Of a stretch of 30,061 bases of DNA, positions 7,218 to 15,422 are shown one piece after another. Both the position numbers and the translations under genes were made by a program. The stretch is taken from the NCBI GenBank assembly GCA_035468175.1, contig DATITC010000039.1, forward strand, positions 1-30,061. The letters are read 5' to 3'. Numbering within the stretch: the first letter of the stretch is position 1; each line of letters starts with the position of its first letter. This stretch comes from JAVEDQ01 sp035468175. GTDB lineage: Bacteria > Actinomycetota > Actinomycetes > Frankiales > Frankiaceae. Below the pieces are notes generated by a model that saw only the letters and a program-made list of their open reading frames with translations, searched no databases and was not told the DNA's origin.

Positions 7218-7970
7218 TCAGCGGGGCAGCCGGCGCCAGAGCGGACGCGGCAGTACCCGCATGCCCGCGAAGACCCAGCGCAGCACCGGTGGCACCCACA
7301 CCTCGCCGCGTCCCCGGCGCAACCCGTCCAGGACCGCATCCGCCACCTGCTGCGGGGTGCTCGAGAACGGCGCAGGGTCCATCCCGGTGGTCATCCGGCC
7401 GATCACGAAGCCCGGACGCACCAGCAGCAACGAGGCGCCGGTGCCATGCAGCGAGTCGGCAAGGCCGGAGGCGAACCCGTCGAGCGCCGCCTTCGTCGAG
7501 CCGTAGACGTAGTTAGCGCGACGCACCCGCACCCCGGCCACCGACGAGAACACCACCACGCTCCCCGACCGCTGCGCGCGGAGGCGCTCGGCGACCAAGG
7601 TCAGCACGGAGACGTGGGCGACGTAGTTCGTGTGCAGCACCGCAACCGCATGGGCGGGATCGCGCTCGGCGCGCGCCTGGTCCCCCAGCACCCCGAACGC
7701 GACGACCACCAGCTCCAACGGTCCGTGCCGGGCGACGACCTCATCGAGCAGCGGCGCGTGACCGGACAGGTCGTCGGCGTCGAACTCGACGCGCTCGACG
7801 GTGGTCGCGCCTGCGTTGCGCAGCTCCGTGACGGAGGCGTCCAGGTTTTCGGCGCGACGGGCCGCGAGCACGACCGTGCGCGTGCCGCCGGCGACCAACC
7901 CACGCGCGACTGCAAGCCCGATCTCACTGCGCCCTCCGAGCAGCAGCAGCCAGGACGGCGCCGGCTTCAC
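7218..7970 (-). CDS. SDR oxidoreductase, DprE2-like (decaprenylphosphoryl-2-keto-ribose reductase family)
   Basis: A 250-aa NAD(P)-dependent short-chain dehydrogenase. The nucleotide loop is LLLLGGRSEIGLAVA (residues 8-22), where GG-SEIG replaces the usual TGxxxGxG, as in DprE2. The catalytic set is S142/S143 with Y156 and K160 (ANYVYGSTKAALDGF), close to DprE2's ANFVYGSTKAGLDGF as I recall it. The C-terminus (PRPLWRRLPR) also matches DprE2's end. DprE2 makes decaprenylphosphoryl-arabinose for cell-wall arabinan. No dprE1 is adjacent, so this may be a paralogue. GTG 7970 overlaps the patatin stop as GTGA, indicating coupling. Confidence 0.88.
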   Translation of the reverse strand: MKPAPSWLLLLGGRSEIGLAVARGLVAGGTRTVVLAARRAENLDASVTELRNAGATTVERVEFDADDLSGHAPLLDEVVARHGPLELVVVAFGVLGDQARAERDPAHAVAVLHTNYVAHVSVLTLVAERLRAQRSGSVVVFSSVAGVRVRRANYVYGSTKAALDGFASGLADSLHGTGASLLLVRPGFVIGRMTTGMDPAPFSSTPQQVADAVLDGLRRGRGEVWVPPVLRWVFAGMRVLPRPLWRRLPR

Positions 7971-8815
7971 CCCTGCCACAGTTCCCGAACCGCGGCGGCC
8001 GCATCCGTTCCCTGCCGCCGGCCTGCACGGGCGGACGGCGCGCGCGTGGCCGGGTCCAGGGGGTTGCTGCCGAACGCCGCGGTGGACTCCTCGTCCGCGT
8101 CGAGGACCAGCGCCGAAGTACCGCCCGACCGCAGCTTCGCCACCTCCTCGTCCAACGTCGGGCCGAGGGGGTTGTGCTCCTGTCCGCGCAGTGGGGCGAG
8201 GACGAGGATGCGGTCGGCGTTGGAAGCGAGGTCGGCGTTGGCGGTGGAGCCGACGCCACCGTCCATGTAGCGGCGGCCATCGATGGTCACCGGCGGCCAC
8301 ACACCGGGCACGGCACAGCTCGCCGCCACGGCCTCGACCAGACCGACCCCGGCACTTCGGGTGAACACGACCCGCTCCCCCGTGGCGGTGTCCACGGCAG
8401 TGACCCGTAGGTCGCGGTCCGGCCACGCGCGCGACGGCAACCGACTCGCGATCACCGCGATCCGTTCACTCTCCGCGACCTTCGAGGCATCTCGCGACAG
8501 AGCGCCGCCCCGGGCCCTGCGCTCCTGCGGGTCCTGCGTCCCGCCCAGCGCGGAGGCGAAGCCGGTCATCAGCTGCTCGAGGTCGACGTCCACCGACAGC
8601 TCGGAAGTGGGCGCGTCGGAGGTCTGCGTCGCGTACCGCTCGACCAGGTCCGCACCGCCCGCCACCAGCGCACCGACCACCGAACCCGCCAAGGTCCCGA
8701 CGACGAGGTCGGCTTCGGCAACGGGAACTCCGGCCTCTTGCAGCCCGAGGAGAACCCCGAGTTCCCAGGCGATTCCCGCCAACCCCCCGCCACCCAGCAC
8801 CAACGCCGTCGTCAT
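7967..8815 (-). CDS. Patatin-like phospholipase homologue with nucleophile Ser replaced by Leu
   Basis: A 282-aa patatin fold. The oxyanion loop GGGGLAG (8-14) and the dyad aspartate D185 (YMDGGVGSTANADLA) are intact. At the nucleophile elbow, where the family has GTSAGS, this protein reads GTLAGS: codon 42 is TTG (8690-8692, minus strand), one C-to-T change from TCG. The serine hydrolase activity should therefore be lost. The rest of the reading frame is undamaged. ATG 8815 has GGGAGG 5 nt upstream. It is the first gene of a two-gene unit with the DprE2-like SDR and is divergent from the LipC-like esterase. Confidence 0.88.
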   Translation of the reverse strand: MTTALVLGGGGLAGIAWELGVLLGLQEAGVPVAEADLVVGTLAGSVVGALVAGGADLVERYATQTSDAPTSELSVDVDLEQLMTGFASALGGTQDPQERRARGGALSRDASKVAESERIAVIASRLPSRAWPDRDLRVTAVDTATGERVVFTRSAGVGLVEAVAASCAVPGVWPPVTIDGRRYMDGGVGSTANADLASNADRILVLAPLRGQEHNPLGPTLDEEVAKLRSGGTSALVLDADEESTAAFGSNPLDPATRAPSARAGRRQGTDAAAAVRELWQG

Positions 8816-8919
8816 CCGACCTCCCGTCAAGCAAGTCCACTCGGTAGCAGCGAATCATGCGATATCGCCAGTTTCGTCCGTCCAGGTCTGCGCGAAAGCG
8901 GCGTGGGCAGAAAAGGACT

Positions 8920-10227
8920 ATGAAAACAGGTCGTCTGGCCGGCGCGGCTTACCTCGCCGCCAGCAGCTTCGCCGCCGTCAACGTGCTGAACGCCTATCGT
9001 CCGCTGGCCCGGAGGGGGCAAGGCTCGATCATTTCGTTCGCCACCGGGTTCGTAACCTCCGAAATCCCCCGCGGAAGCGTCGGCCTCAGCGTGGCCGAGT
9101 CCGTTGTGGCGCTGAGCCGCGGCGCCGCGAGGAGCACCGCGGGCAAGCTCGGGCTGGCGCTGAGCGCAGCGTCCGTCGCCGGGCTGATCGGCCTCGAGCT
9201 GCGGGCCCGCCCCGCCGAGGCGATCCTCGACTCCGCCCTCCGGGCAGGGCTCGGGCCTGACTACCTCGACGACGTCCTCCACCCCGCCCGTCCGGACTCC
9301 GACAAGACGATCCAGTCCCAGCCCAGCCTGCTCCGGACCCTCCGGGCCAACAAGCGCTACGCGCACCACTCTGACATCGGCTACGGGCCGGCCGGCTCCC
9401 GTAACCACCTCGACATCTGGCGCCGGGGGGACCTGCCCCCCGACGGCACGGCACCGGTGCTCGTGCAGGTGCACGGCGGCGCCTGGATGTTCGGCAACAA
9501 GCTGGGGCAGGCCTATCCGTTGATGTCCCACCTGGTGGAGCGCGGCTGGATCTGCGTCTCGCTGAACTACCGGCTGAGTCCGCGGTCGACCTGGCCCGAC
9601 CAGATCCTCGACGTCAAGCGCGCGGTCGCCTGGGTCAAGCAGCACATCGACGAATACGGCGGCGACCCGAACTTCGTCGCCATCACCGGCGGCTCGGCCG
9701 GCGGGCACCTGACCGCGCTGCACGCGCTGACCGCCGCGGATCGGACCTGGCAGCCCGACTTCGAGGATGTGGACACGTCGGTCGTGGCCGCGGTGCCGTT
9801 CTACGGGGTCTACGACTGGACGAACCGGGACGGCCACCGCGAGGACGACGTCCGGGACCTCCTGGAGAAGCACGTCATCAAGGACTCGTTCGAGGACGCC
9901 TGGAAGGTGTTCGACGCGGCGTCGCCGATGTCGCACGTCCGCGTGGACGCGCCTCCGTTCTTCTGCCTTCACGGGAACAACGACACGTTGGTGCCGGTGG
10001 CCCAGGCCCGGGCCTTCGTGCGTCGGCTGCGGGAAGTGTCCACGTCGCCGGTGGTCTACGCCGAGTTCCCCGGCGCGCAGCACGCGTTCGACGTCTTCGC
10101 CTCCACCCGGGCGAACGCCGCGGCGGAGGCGGTCGAGCGCTTCCTCGGGGTCGTCTACGGCGAGTACCAGGGCCGCAGCCGACCCGTCGCGACAGGTCTG
10201 GAGGCGGGGCAGCCGCAGCCCGCCTGA
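8920..10227 (+). CDS. LipC/HSL-type alpha/beta hydrolase (carboxylesterase)
   Basis: A 435-aa serine esterase of the hormone-sensitive-lipase-like group found in mycobacteria (LipC-like). HGGAW starting at H185 forms the oxyanion hole. Nucleophile S259 lies in GGSAGGH, with D355 (HGNNDTLVP) and H388 (GAQHAFDVF) completing the triad. An Ala-rich N-terminal region of about 100 residues, including a hydrophobic stretch near 75-95, may contact the membrane. ATG 8920 is preceded by AAAAGGA only 2 nt upstream; ATG 8857 is an in-frame alternative without a better site. Substrate probably a short- or medium-chain ester, by family only. It is followed by a strong hairpin. Confidence 0.9.
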   Translation: MKTGRLAGAAYLAASSFAAVNVLNAYRPLARRGQGSIISFATGFVTSEIPRGSVGLSVAESVVALSRGAARSTAGKLGLALSAASVAGLIGLELRARPAEAILDSALRAGLGPDYLDDVLHPARPDSDKTIQSQPSLLRTLRANKRYAHHSDIGYGPAGSRNHLDIWRRGDLPPDGTAPVLVQVHGGAWMFGNKLGQAYPLMSHLVERGWICVSLNYRLSPRSTWPDQILDVKRAVAWVKQHIDEYGGDPNFVAITGGSAGGHLTALHALTAADRTWQPDFEDVDTSVVAAVPFYGVYDWTNRDGHREDDVRDLLEKHVIKDSFEDAWKVFDAASPMSHVRVDAPPFFCLHGNNDTLVPVAQARAFVRRLREVSTSPVVYAEFPGAQHAFDVFASTRANAAAEAVERFLGVVYGEYQGRSRPVATGLEAGQPQPA

Positions 10228-10230
10228 CGG

Positions 10231-10260
10231 ATTGCGGCGGCCGAAAACGGCCGCCGCAAT
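10231..10260. terminator. Perfect bidirectional hairpin terminator
   Basis: ATTGCGGCGGCCG (10231-10243), loop AAAA, and the exact 13-nt complement (10248-10260). It begins 3 nt after the esterase stop and lies 54 nt downstream of the convergent truncated SDR gene, so it can serve both strands. The ends AAT/ATT give only a minimal T run. Confidence 0.85.
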
Positions 10261-10314
10261 GCGGATCGCCGAGGGGCTGCGGCGCTGAGGCCGTCGACCT
10301 GCAACCCGGCATGT

Positions 10315-10581
10315 CTAGGACGCCGCCGGCAGCTCCACCCCGCTGAGGTGCACGCACGCGGCCAGTAAGCCGTCCTGCACCGCCGTCGACGTCGCCGCCG
10401 GATGCGTCTCCCGCGTACACCGGTGGTAGAAGTACTGCCCGCTGACACCGGCGGCGTCATCGCCGACGGCGAGCCAGACCTGGGTGAGGTGCGCCTGCAC
10501 GTCGTGGCCCTGCTCGATCAGCAACTGTCCGGCCATCAGGCCGAGGCCGGTGGAGGAACCGGCAATGAAGACACGGGACAA
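10315..10581 (-). pseudogene. Internally deleted short-chain dehydrogenase, reading frame intact
   Basis: The 88-residue product starts like an SDR (MSRVFIAGSSTGLGLMAGQL, with the TGxGLG cofactor loop, then LIEQGHDVQAH). It jumps directly to an SDR C-terminal end of the type HLTQVWLAV..DDAAGVSGQYF followed by ETHPAA, AVQDGLL and LSGVELP. Roughly 150-200 residues, including the catalytic Ser/Tyr/Lys, are missing, while the frame is preserved across the junction. A perfect AGGAGG sits 5 nt before the TTG start, so it may still be translated. It cannot be an active reductase. The call rests on recognising both ends as the same family. Confidence 0.75.
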
Positions 10582-10608
10582 GGCAGCCTCCTGAGTCCGG
10601 TTACCTAG

Positions 10609-11112
10609 TCATCGAGCCGTCGAGCATTTGCTCGCCGAGATGTATCCCTGCTTGCAGCCCCACGCCGTCTGGATCTCTCCTGAGGTCGGGCCTCTGCCGG
10701 GACCGCCCGGGTCCAGATACCCCTGGTAGGCCGGACAACTGGCGTCAAAGCGTCCGGCCGCCATCGCCGCAGCTGCGCAGTCGGTTCGCCTCGTCGACGA
10801 CCGCGTGGTCGGACGTGACGTCGTGACAGTCCGAGGGGCCCGGGTGGCCGGACGCGACGTCGTCGTGGCGGAGGTGTGGCTGGTCCGTCGGACCGCAGGG
10901 CTGGGCGTGCTCGACCCGGGAACGCTCGGCGCCGTGGACGCGTGAACCGGCGAGACCGCTCGAGACGGTGCGACCACAGGACCGGAGCTACCCGCAGCGA
11001 CAGCCCGCAGCGGGTTCTCGTGGTGTCGCACCGGGTCGATCCCGGCTCCGAGGATCGCGGCCATGACGACTCCGCCAGCCAGTGCCGGAAGCGTGTAGCG
11101 ACCTGGCGTCAC
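10609..11112 (-). CDS. Small secreted or membrane-anchored protein with C-terminal Cys motif, unknown function
   Basis: A 167-aa product. GTG 11112 overlaps the PASTA gene stop as GTGA. A hydrophobic stretch (LPALAGGVVMAAILGAGI, residues about 8-25) is a signal or anchor. A long Thr/Ser/Pro/Arg linker (STPSPAV, TSATTTSRP, TTSRPTTRSS) gives way to a compact end of about 60 residues with cysteines: DCAAAAMAAGRFDASC, AYQGYLDPG, SGEIQTAWGC, and SASKC. These four cysteines suggest a disulphide-bonded extracellular mini-domain. The family is not known to me beyond actinobacterial hypothetical proteins. Confidence 0.75.
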   Translation of the reverse strand: MTPGRYTLPALAGGVVMAAILGAGIDPVRHHENPLRAVAAGSSGPVVAPSRAVSPVHASTAPSVPGSSTPSPAVRRTSHTSATTTSRPATRAPRTVTTSRPTTRSSTRRTDCAAAAMAAGRFDASCPAYQGYLDPGGPGRGPTSGEIQTAWGCKQGYISASKCSTAR

Positions 11113-11339
11113 GGGCAGTTCTCGCCGAGCTTGACGACGCCGAAGTCGATGCGCGTTCCAGCCGCGATGCGTGTCCCGGCCGCCACGTTCTGAGCGCAGA
11201 CCCGCCAGTCCGAGTCCAGAATCTGCAGGCGGTCCGCGCCGCCCACGTCGTGCGAATACGTGAAAAAGATCCCGTCGTCGGTCAGCTCCTGGATCCGGTT
11301 CTGCGCGACCTGCAGCCCGACACCGGAAAGATTCGGCAT
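11109..11339 (-). CDS. Lone PASTA-like domain protein (possibly N-terminally truncated)
   Basis: A 76-aa product that is a single PASTA-type domain: MPNLSGVGLQVAQNRIQ, then LQILDSDWRVCAQNVAAG, then VKLGENCP, with two cysteines. PASTA domains bind peptidoglycan or beta-lactams and work outside the cell, but no signal peptide or membrane segment precedes it. The sequence between the VOC stop (11399) and ATG 11339 has no alternative ATG/GTG/TTG start in this frame giving one. The ribosome site is weak. Either the N-terminus has been lost, or the protein is made by coupling from the VOC gene upstream. It overlaps the next gene, a secreted protein, by 4 nt. Confidence 0.65.
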   Translation of the reverse strand: MPNLSGVGLQVAQNRIQELTDDGIFFTYSHDVGGADRLQILDSDWRVCAQNVAAGTRIAAGTRIDFGVVKLGENCP

Positions 11340-11398
11340 CTGCCAGGAGGCCGCAGCGATGCGCCGTCTGCTTCTGCCAATGGCCGGTCGGGACTGGG

Positions 11399-11869
11399 TC
11401 AGGCCAGGACGTCGGCGTTTGACGTGGAGGCCGCGAACGCCTCGGGGCCCTGCTCCACCGCCGCCGGGTCCATCCACATGACCTGCCAGCCGTGCCCGTC
11501 AAGGTCGAAGAAGCTGCGTGAGTACATGAAGCCGTAGTCCTCGGCGCCATCCGCCTCGACTCCACCCGCCGCGAGGGCAGCGGCGCTGACCGCATCGACC
11601 TCATCGCGGGATGACACGCTGAAGCAGTACAGCGCCAGCGCGTGCGTGGTCGGATCGGCGATTGGCAGCTTCGAGAACTCCGCGAACTTCTCGCGGCTTA
11701 GCAGCATGACGAACGCGTGCTCGCCGACCAGCATGCAGGCGGAGGTCTCGTCGGTGAACGCCGGGTTGTAGCTGAACCCGAGCGCGGCGAAGAACGCCTT
11801 GCTGCGCTCGACGTCCGCTACGGGAAGGTTCACGAACAACATGCGGCCGGGGTGTGCGGGAGTGGTCAT
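11399..11869 (-). CDS. VOC (glyoxalase/bleomycin-resistance fold) family protein
   Basis: A 156-aa single VOC unit with paired beta-alpha-beta-beta-beta modules. It starts MLFVNLPVADVERSKAFFAALGF, a very typical VOC opening, and continues with CMLVGEHAFVMLL, ALALYCFSVSSRDEVD and FFDLDGHGWQVMWMDP. It belongs to the PhnB/YdeN-like, predicted lactoylglutathione-lyase-related group; the substrate is unknown. ATG 11869 has GGAG 7 nt upstream. It lies 60 nt upstream of the PASTA start on the same strand. Confidence 0.9.
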   Translation of the reverse strand: MTTPAHPGRMLFVNLPVADVERSKAFFAALGFSYNPAFTDETSACMLVGEHAFVMLLSREKFAEFSKLPIADPTTHALALYCFSVSSRDEVDAVSAAALAAGGVEADGAEDYGFMYSRSFFDLDGHGWQVMWMDPAAVEQGPEAFAASTSNADVLA

Positions 11870-12208
11870 GGGAGGTCTCCAGTCGGCGGCTCGATGGCGG
11901 TACGTCCTGTGAGACCGATTCGGCCGGCGGAACTCATCGGTGGATCTCGGCTCAGCGGTAGGCACGCCGCAGGCTTCGTCACCTGACCCGACAGGCCGGC
12001 TGAAGCCCCGCGATCCTTCCGGAGGCCCTCGTCGAGCTGAACGGTTCCCTCCCGACCGAATCAGCAGCCCGGTGGCGGCTGGACGAGCACTCCGATGACT
12101 CGCCGACCCCGGCACCGTCTGCACGCTGTCGCAGTCGATGTGGGACCGTGAGGCCGTACTGACGTGACTCCTCCTCAGCCGATCCACCAGGAGCCTGGAG
12201 CCCCCGCC
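11870..12208. other. 339-nt divergent intergenic region
   Basis: This separates the VOC gene (minus) from the MMPL gene (plus) and must carry both promoters. All frames were looked at; none gives a recognisable protein. No clear -35/-10 pair, palindromic operator or riboswitch was seen. A GTG at 12164, in frame with MMPL, would extend that protein by 15 residues. Confidence 0.6.
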
Positions 12209-14491
12209 ATGGCGTCACCCTCCTCCTCCCCCGTGGCCACCAAGACCGGTGGGGCAGCCGAGCGTCGACCGGGGGGCACGCGGACGGCTCCCACGTGGCT
12301 GCTGCGGGTCCTCCTGGGGTTGGGCATCCTCGTCTTCCTGGTCGGGCTGGTCGGCGGCGGCTACCAGAGCAAGCTCTCCGAGGTCCAGAAGAACGACAAC
12401 TCGGCGTTCCTCCCCGGTTCCGCGGAGGCCACGAAGGTCGACCGGATCACCACGGCGTTCAATACGAACAACACGATCCCGGGCTTCCTCGTCTACCACA
12501 GGCCCGGTGGCCTCACCGCTGCGGACCGCGCCGCCATCGCCGACGACCTCAGGGCCCTGGCCACCACGCACGGCGTCGCGGCGGACCAGGTGAGCGGCCC
12601 GACGGTCGCAGGTGACGGTGCCACCGCAACGCTCGCGGTGCCGCTCGTCGCCCGCGTCGCCGGCGCGAGCGTCAACGGCAACGACCTGAGCACGGCCGAG
12701 AAGGACGTGAAGGCGATCGGGCACGCCGGCACGCCGCCGGGTCTCGAGGTCCACACCGCCGGGGCCGGAGGGCTGCTCGGCGCGTTCATCGACGCCTTCG
12801 GCGGGCTCGACGGCAAGCTGCTGGTCACCGCCGGGCTCGTCGTGGTGATCCTGCTGCTGCTGGTCTACCGCAGCCCGGTCCTTTGGATCGTGCCGCTTAT
12901 CTCCGTCTTCCTGTCGCTCGGCTTCTCGTCGCTGCTCGTCTACGCCCTCGCCAAGAGCGGCACAATCACGCTGAACGGCCAGAGCCAGGGCATCCTGTCC
13001 GTACTCGTCTTCGGCGCGGGAACCGACTACGCGCTGCTCATCATCAGCCGCTACCGCGAGGAGCTGCACGTCTTCCCGCGCCGGCGGGACGCGATGGCCT
13101 CCGCCCTGCGCGGGGCGGCCCCACCGATCCTCGCGTCGGCCGCGACGGTCGTGCTGAGCATGCTCTGCCTGCTTGCCAGCCAGCTGAACTCGAACCGGAG
13201 CCTCGGCCCGGTGCTGGCTCTCGGCGTCGCCTGCACGCTGGTCGTGATGCTTACGGTGCTGCCGGTCCTGCTCGTCCTGCTGGGACGCTGGGTCTTCTGG
13301 CCTCGCGTGCCGCACGTGGACGAGCAGGTCGATCTGGCGCGGCACGGCCTGTGGGGTCGAGTGGCGGCGACGATCGGGCGCCACGCCCGCCCGGCCTGGG
13401 TGATCAGCCTGCTGGTGCTGCTCGTGGGGATCCTCTTCGTGCCGGGTCTGAAGGCCTCGGGCCTGTCCACGACCGACGGGTTCACCAACTCCCCGGACGC
13501 CGTCGTCGGCCAGAGGCTCTACGACAAGGCCTTCGGCGGCGGCGGCGACGCTCCCGCCGTCATCGTGACCTCCGTGGCCGGTGCGGACGCCGTGACGGCG
13601 GCCGCCCGGGCCGTGCCGGGCATCGCCAGCGGGCCGGCGGCGGTCTGCCCGCAGATCGACTACGGCAAGGTCAGCAGGGCGACGGCGGCGGGCGGCCTCC
13701 CGCAGGCCACCGGACCCAGGGACGCGTGCCCGCCCGCGGCGCTGACCGTCACCCCTCGCGACGGCCGGACGGTGCTCACCGCCGCACTCACGTCGCCCTT
13801 CGACACCGATGCCGCGGCGGCCACGGTCCGCCGGCTCCGCACCGCCGTGCACGCCGTCCCGGGCGCCGGAGCTCTCGTCGGCGGCCAGACCGCCATCAAC
13901 CTCGACACCAACGACGCCTCGGCCCGCGACCGCAACGTGATCATCCCGATCGTGCTGGTCGTCATCCTCGTCGTCCTCGGCCTGCTGCTGCGGGCGCTGG
14001 TGGCCCCGCTGCTGCTGATCGCCAGCGTCGTCGCCTCCTTCGCCGCGGCGCTCGGCGTCAGCTCGATCTTCTTCAACCACGTCTTCGAGTTCGCCGGAGC
14101 CGACCCGGGCTTCCCGCTGTTCGCCTTCATCTTCCTGGTCGCGCTGGGAATCGACTACAACATCTTCTTGATGACCCGGGTGCGGGAGGAGTCGGTCGCG
14201 CACGGCACCCGCGAGGGCGTGCTCCGTGGTCTGGCGGTCACCGGCGGCGTGATCACCTCAGCCGGCGTCGTGCTCGCGGCAACCTTCGCGGTCCTGGGTG
14301 TGTTGCCGATCGTGTTCCTGGCAGAGATCGGCTTCACCGTCGCCTTCGGCGTGCTGCTCGACACACTGCTGGTCCGTTCCGTGCTGGTCCCGGCCCTGGC
14401 CTACGACATCGGCCGGCGGATCTGGTGGCCGAGCCGTCTCGGGCGGCCGTCGGCGCCGGACGCCGGGGAGGCGCAGTCCGTCCCGCTCTGA
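12209..14491 (+). CDS. MMPL family RND-type membrane transporter
   Basis: A 760-aa inner-membrane exporter. Layout: TM1 (about 30-50), a first periplasmic domain to about 195, a TM2-6 block with the signature GAGTDYALLIISRYREEL (D273-Y274), a second periplasmic domain, and a TM7-12 block with ALGIDYNIFLMTRVREE (D649-Y650). The two Asp-Tyr pairs match the proton-relay positions of MmpL3-type proteins. The size is that of the shorter YdfJ/MmpL-like actinobacterial members, without the long cytoplasmic tail of MmpL3. Substrate unknown; lipids or small molecules are typical. Start ATG 12209 has GGAG upstream; GTG 12164 is an alternative. It stands alone, with no MmpS or TetR gene beside it. Confidence 0.95.
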   Translation: MASPSSSPVATKTGGAAERRPGGTRTAPTWLLRVLLGLGILVFLVGLVGGGYQSKLSEVQKNDNSAFLPGSAEATKVDRITTAFNTNNTIPGFLVYHRPGGLTAADRAAIADDLRALATTHGVAADQVSGPTVAGDGATATLAVPLVARVAGASVNGNDLSTAEKDVKAIGHAGTPPGLEVHTAGAGGLLGAFIDAFGGLDGKLLVTAGLVVVILLLLVYRSPVLWIVPLISVFLSLGFSSLLVYALAKSGTITLNGQSQGILSVLVFGAGTDYALLIISRYREELHVFPRRRDAMASALRGAAPPILASAATVVLSMLCLLASQLNSNRSLGPVLALGVACTLVVMLTVLPVLLVLLGRWVFWPRVPHVDEQVDLARHGLWGRVAATIGRHARPAWVISLLVLLVGILFVPGLKASGLSTTDGFTNSPDAVVGQRLYDKAFGGGGDAPAVIVTSVAGADAVTAAARAVPGIASGPAAVCPQIDYGKVSRATAAGGLPQATGPRDACPPAALTVTPRDGRTVLTAALTSPFDTDAAAATVRRLRTAVHAVPGAGALVGGQTAINLDTNDASARDRNVIIPIVLVVILVVLGLLLRALVAPLLLIASVVASFAAALGVSSIFFNHVFEFAGADPGFPLFAFIFLVALGIDYNIFLMTRVREESVAHGTREGVLRGLAVTGGVITSAGVVLAATFAVLGVLPIVFLAEIGFTVAFGVLLDTLLVRSVLVPALAYDIGRRIWWPSRLGRPSAPDAGEAQSVPL

Positions 14492-14698
14492 ATCAGGGGG
14501 CTGCGGCCCTCTTCCCGCGCCGTCGCACCGCGTGGCCGGCTCGCGTACGTCGCGTCGACGATGTGGCGTCGGCGATGTGGCGACGTTTTGGCGGCCCTGA
14601 CCGCGCTAGCCTCGCCAGGTTCCGGCGACCTCGCTCCGCGTGCGAAGTGCCGCTATCGGGTGCTCCCAGTCAGACCACCACTCGTTTCAGGCAGCGCC

Positions 14699-14723
14699 GG
14701 CCGCCTTCGCCCGACGGGCGGCC
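14699..14723 (-). terminator. Hairpin directly after the MBL hydrolase gene
   Basis: GGCCGCC (14699-14705) pairs with GGCGGCC (14717-14723) around an 11-nt loop, ending exactly where the minus-strand stop codon begins. No T tract. The rest of the 232-nt convergent gap (14492-14698) contains only a short imperfect duplication of GTCG(A/G)CGATGTGGC near 14555-14583. Confidence 0.35.
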
Positions 14724-15422
14724 TCAGCTGGCCCCACCCGTCCAGGCCGGTCCGTGACCTGGGAGGACGAGATCGACGTCGAGGTCGCCGCGCTGCAGGG
14801 ACGCCAGCGCGGCCTGCGAGTCCTCGTTCGATGCGCGAGCGCTGAGCCGCGGTCCGCTGCGTCCCGAGTAGACGTCGTGGGTGACGAGCGCGTCGCCGGT
14901 GAACACGAGACCGCGTTCCTCGAACACCAACCCGCAACTCCCCGGGGTGTGGCCGGGCAGATGCAGCACCCGGGGCCGGCCCGGCACGTCAAGGACCTCG
15001 TCGTCGGCGAAGGTGGCCAGCTCCGCCACCCGTTCCGGCCAGAGCAGACCGTCCCGCACGAAGTGGGCGGCGGCGCGGGCGAAGGCAGGTCGATGCAGCC
15101 AGCTGAGAACACCGACGACATTGGCGACGGTGGGTCGTGCCGGCGGGCCGCTGATGTGGGGCTCGTCCGCCTCGTGCGCGTGGATCCGCGCACCGGCCTG
15201 CCGTAGCTTCTCGGCGCCCCCGGTGTGATCCGGGTGCGCGTGGGTCAGTAGGACCGCCTCGACGTCAGCCGTCGTCCGACCCAACCCGGCCAGTGCGCCC
15301 GGCACGTTCTTCCAGCCGCCGCGCAACCCGGAGTCGATCAGCGTCAGCCGCCCGTGGTGTTCGACCGCCCACCAGTTGACGTGGCCGTCACCGAGCTGGT
15401 GCACACCTTCCGCGACCTCCAT
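14724..15422 (-). CDS. Metallo-beta-lactamase fold hydrolase
   Basis: A 232-aa dinuclear-metal hydrolase of the glyoxalase-II-like group. The metal ligands are complete: H61-x-H63-x-D65-H66 (LLTHAHPDHTGG), H158 (LPGHTPGS), D177 (FTGDAL) and H223 (LPGHGP). No signal peptide, so it is cytoplasmic. ATG 15422 overlaps the kinase stop in the string TGATG, so translation is probably coupled to the kinase. GGTGA lies 5 nt upstream. The natural substrate (thioester, quorum lactone or other) cannot be decided from sequence. Confidence 0.93.
   Translation of the reverse strand: MEVAEGVHQLGDGHVNWWAVEHHGRLTLIDSGLRGGWKNVPGALAGLGRTTADVEAVLLTHAHPDHTGGAEKLRQAGARIHAHEADEPHISGPPARPTVANVVGVLSWLHRPAFARAAAHFVRDGLLWPERVAELATFADDEVLDVPGRPRVLHLPGHTPGSCGLVFEERGLVFTGDALVTHDVYSGRSGPRLSARASNEDSQAALASLQRGDLDVDLVLPGHGPAWTGGAS

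Noticed and set aside
12215..14203. 662-codon open frame antisense to the MMPL gene
   Set aside because: A shadow frame with Arg/Asp/Glu/Gln-biased, repetitive product; MMPL motifs on the plus strand are unmistakable.
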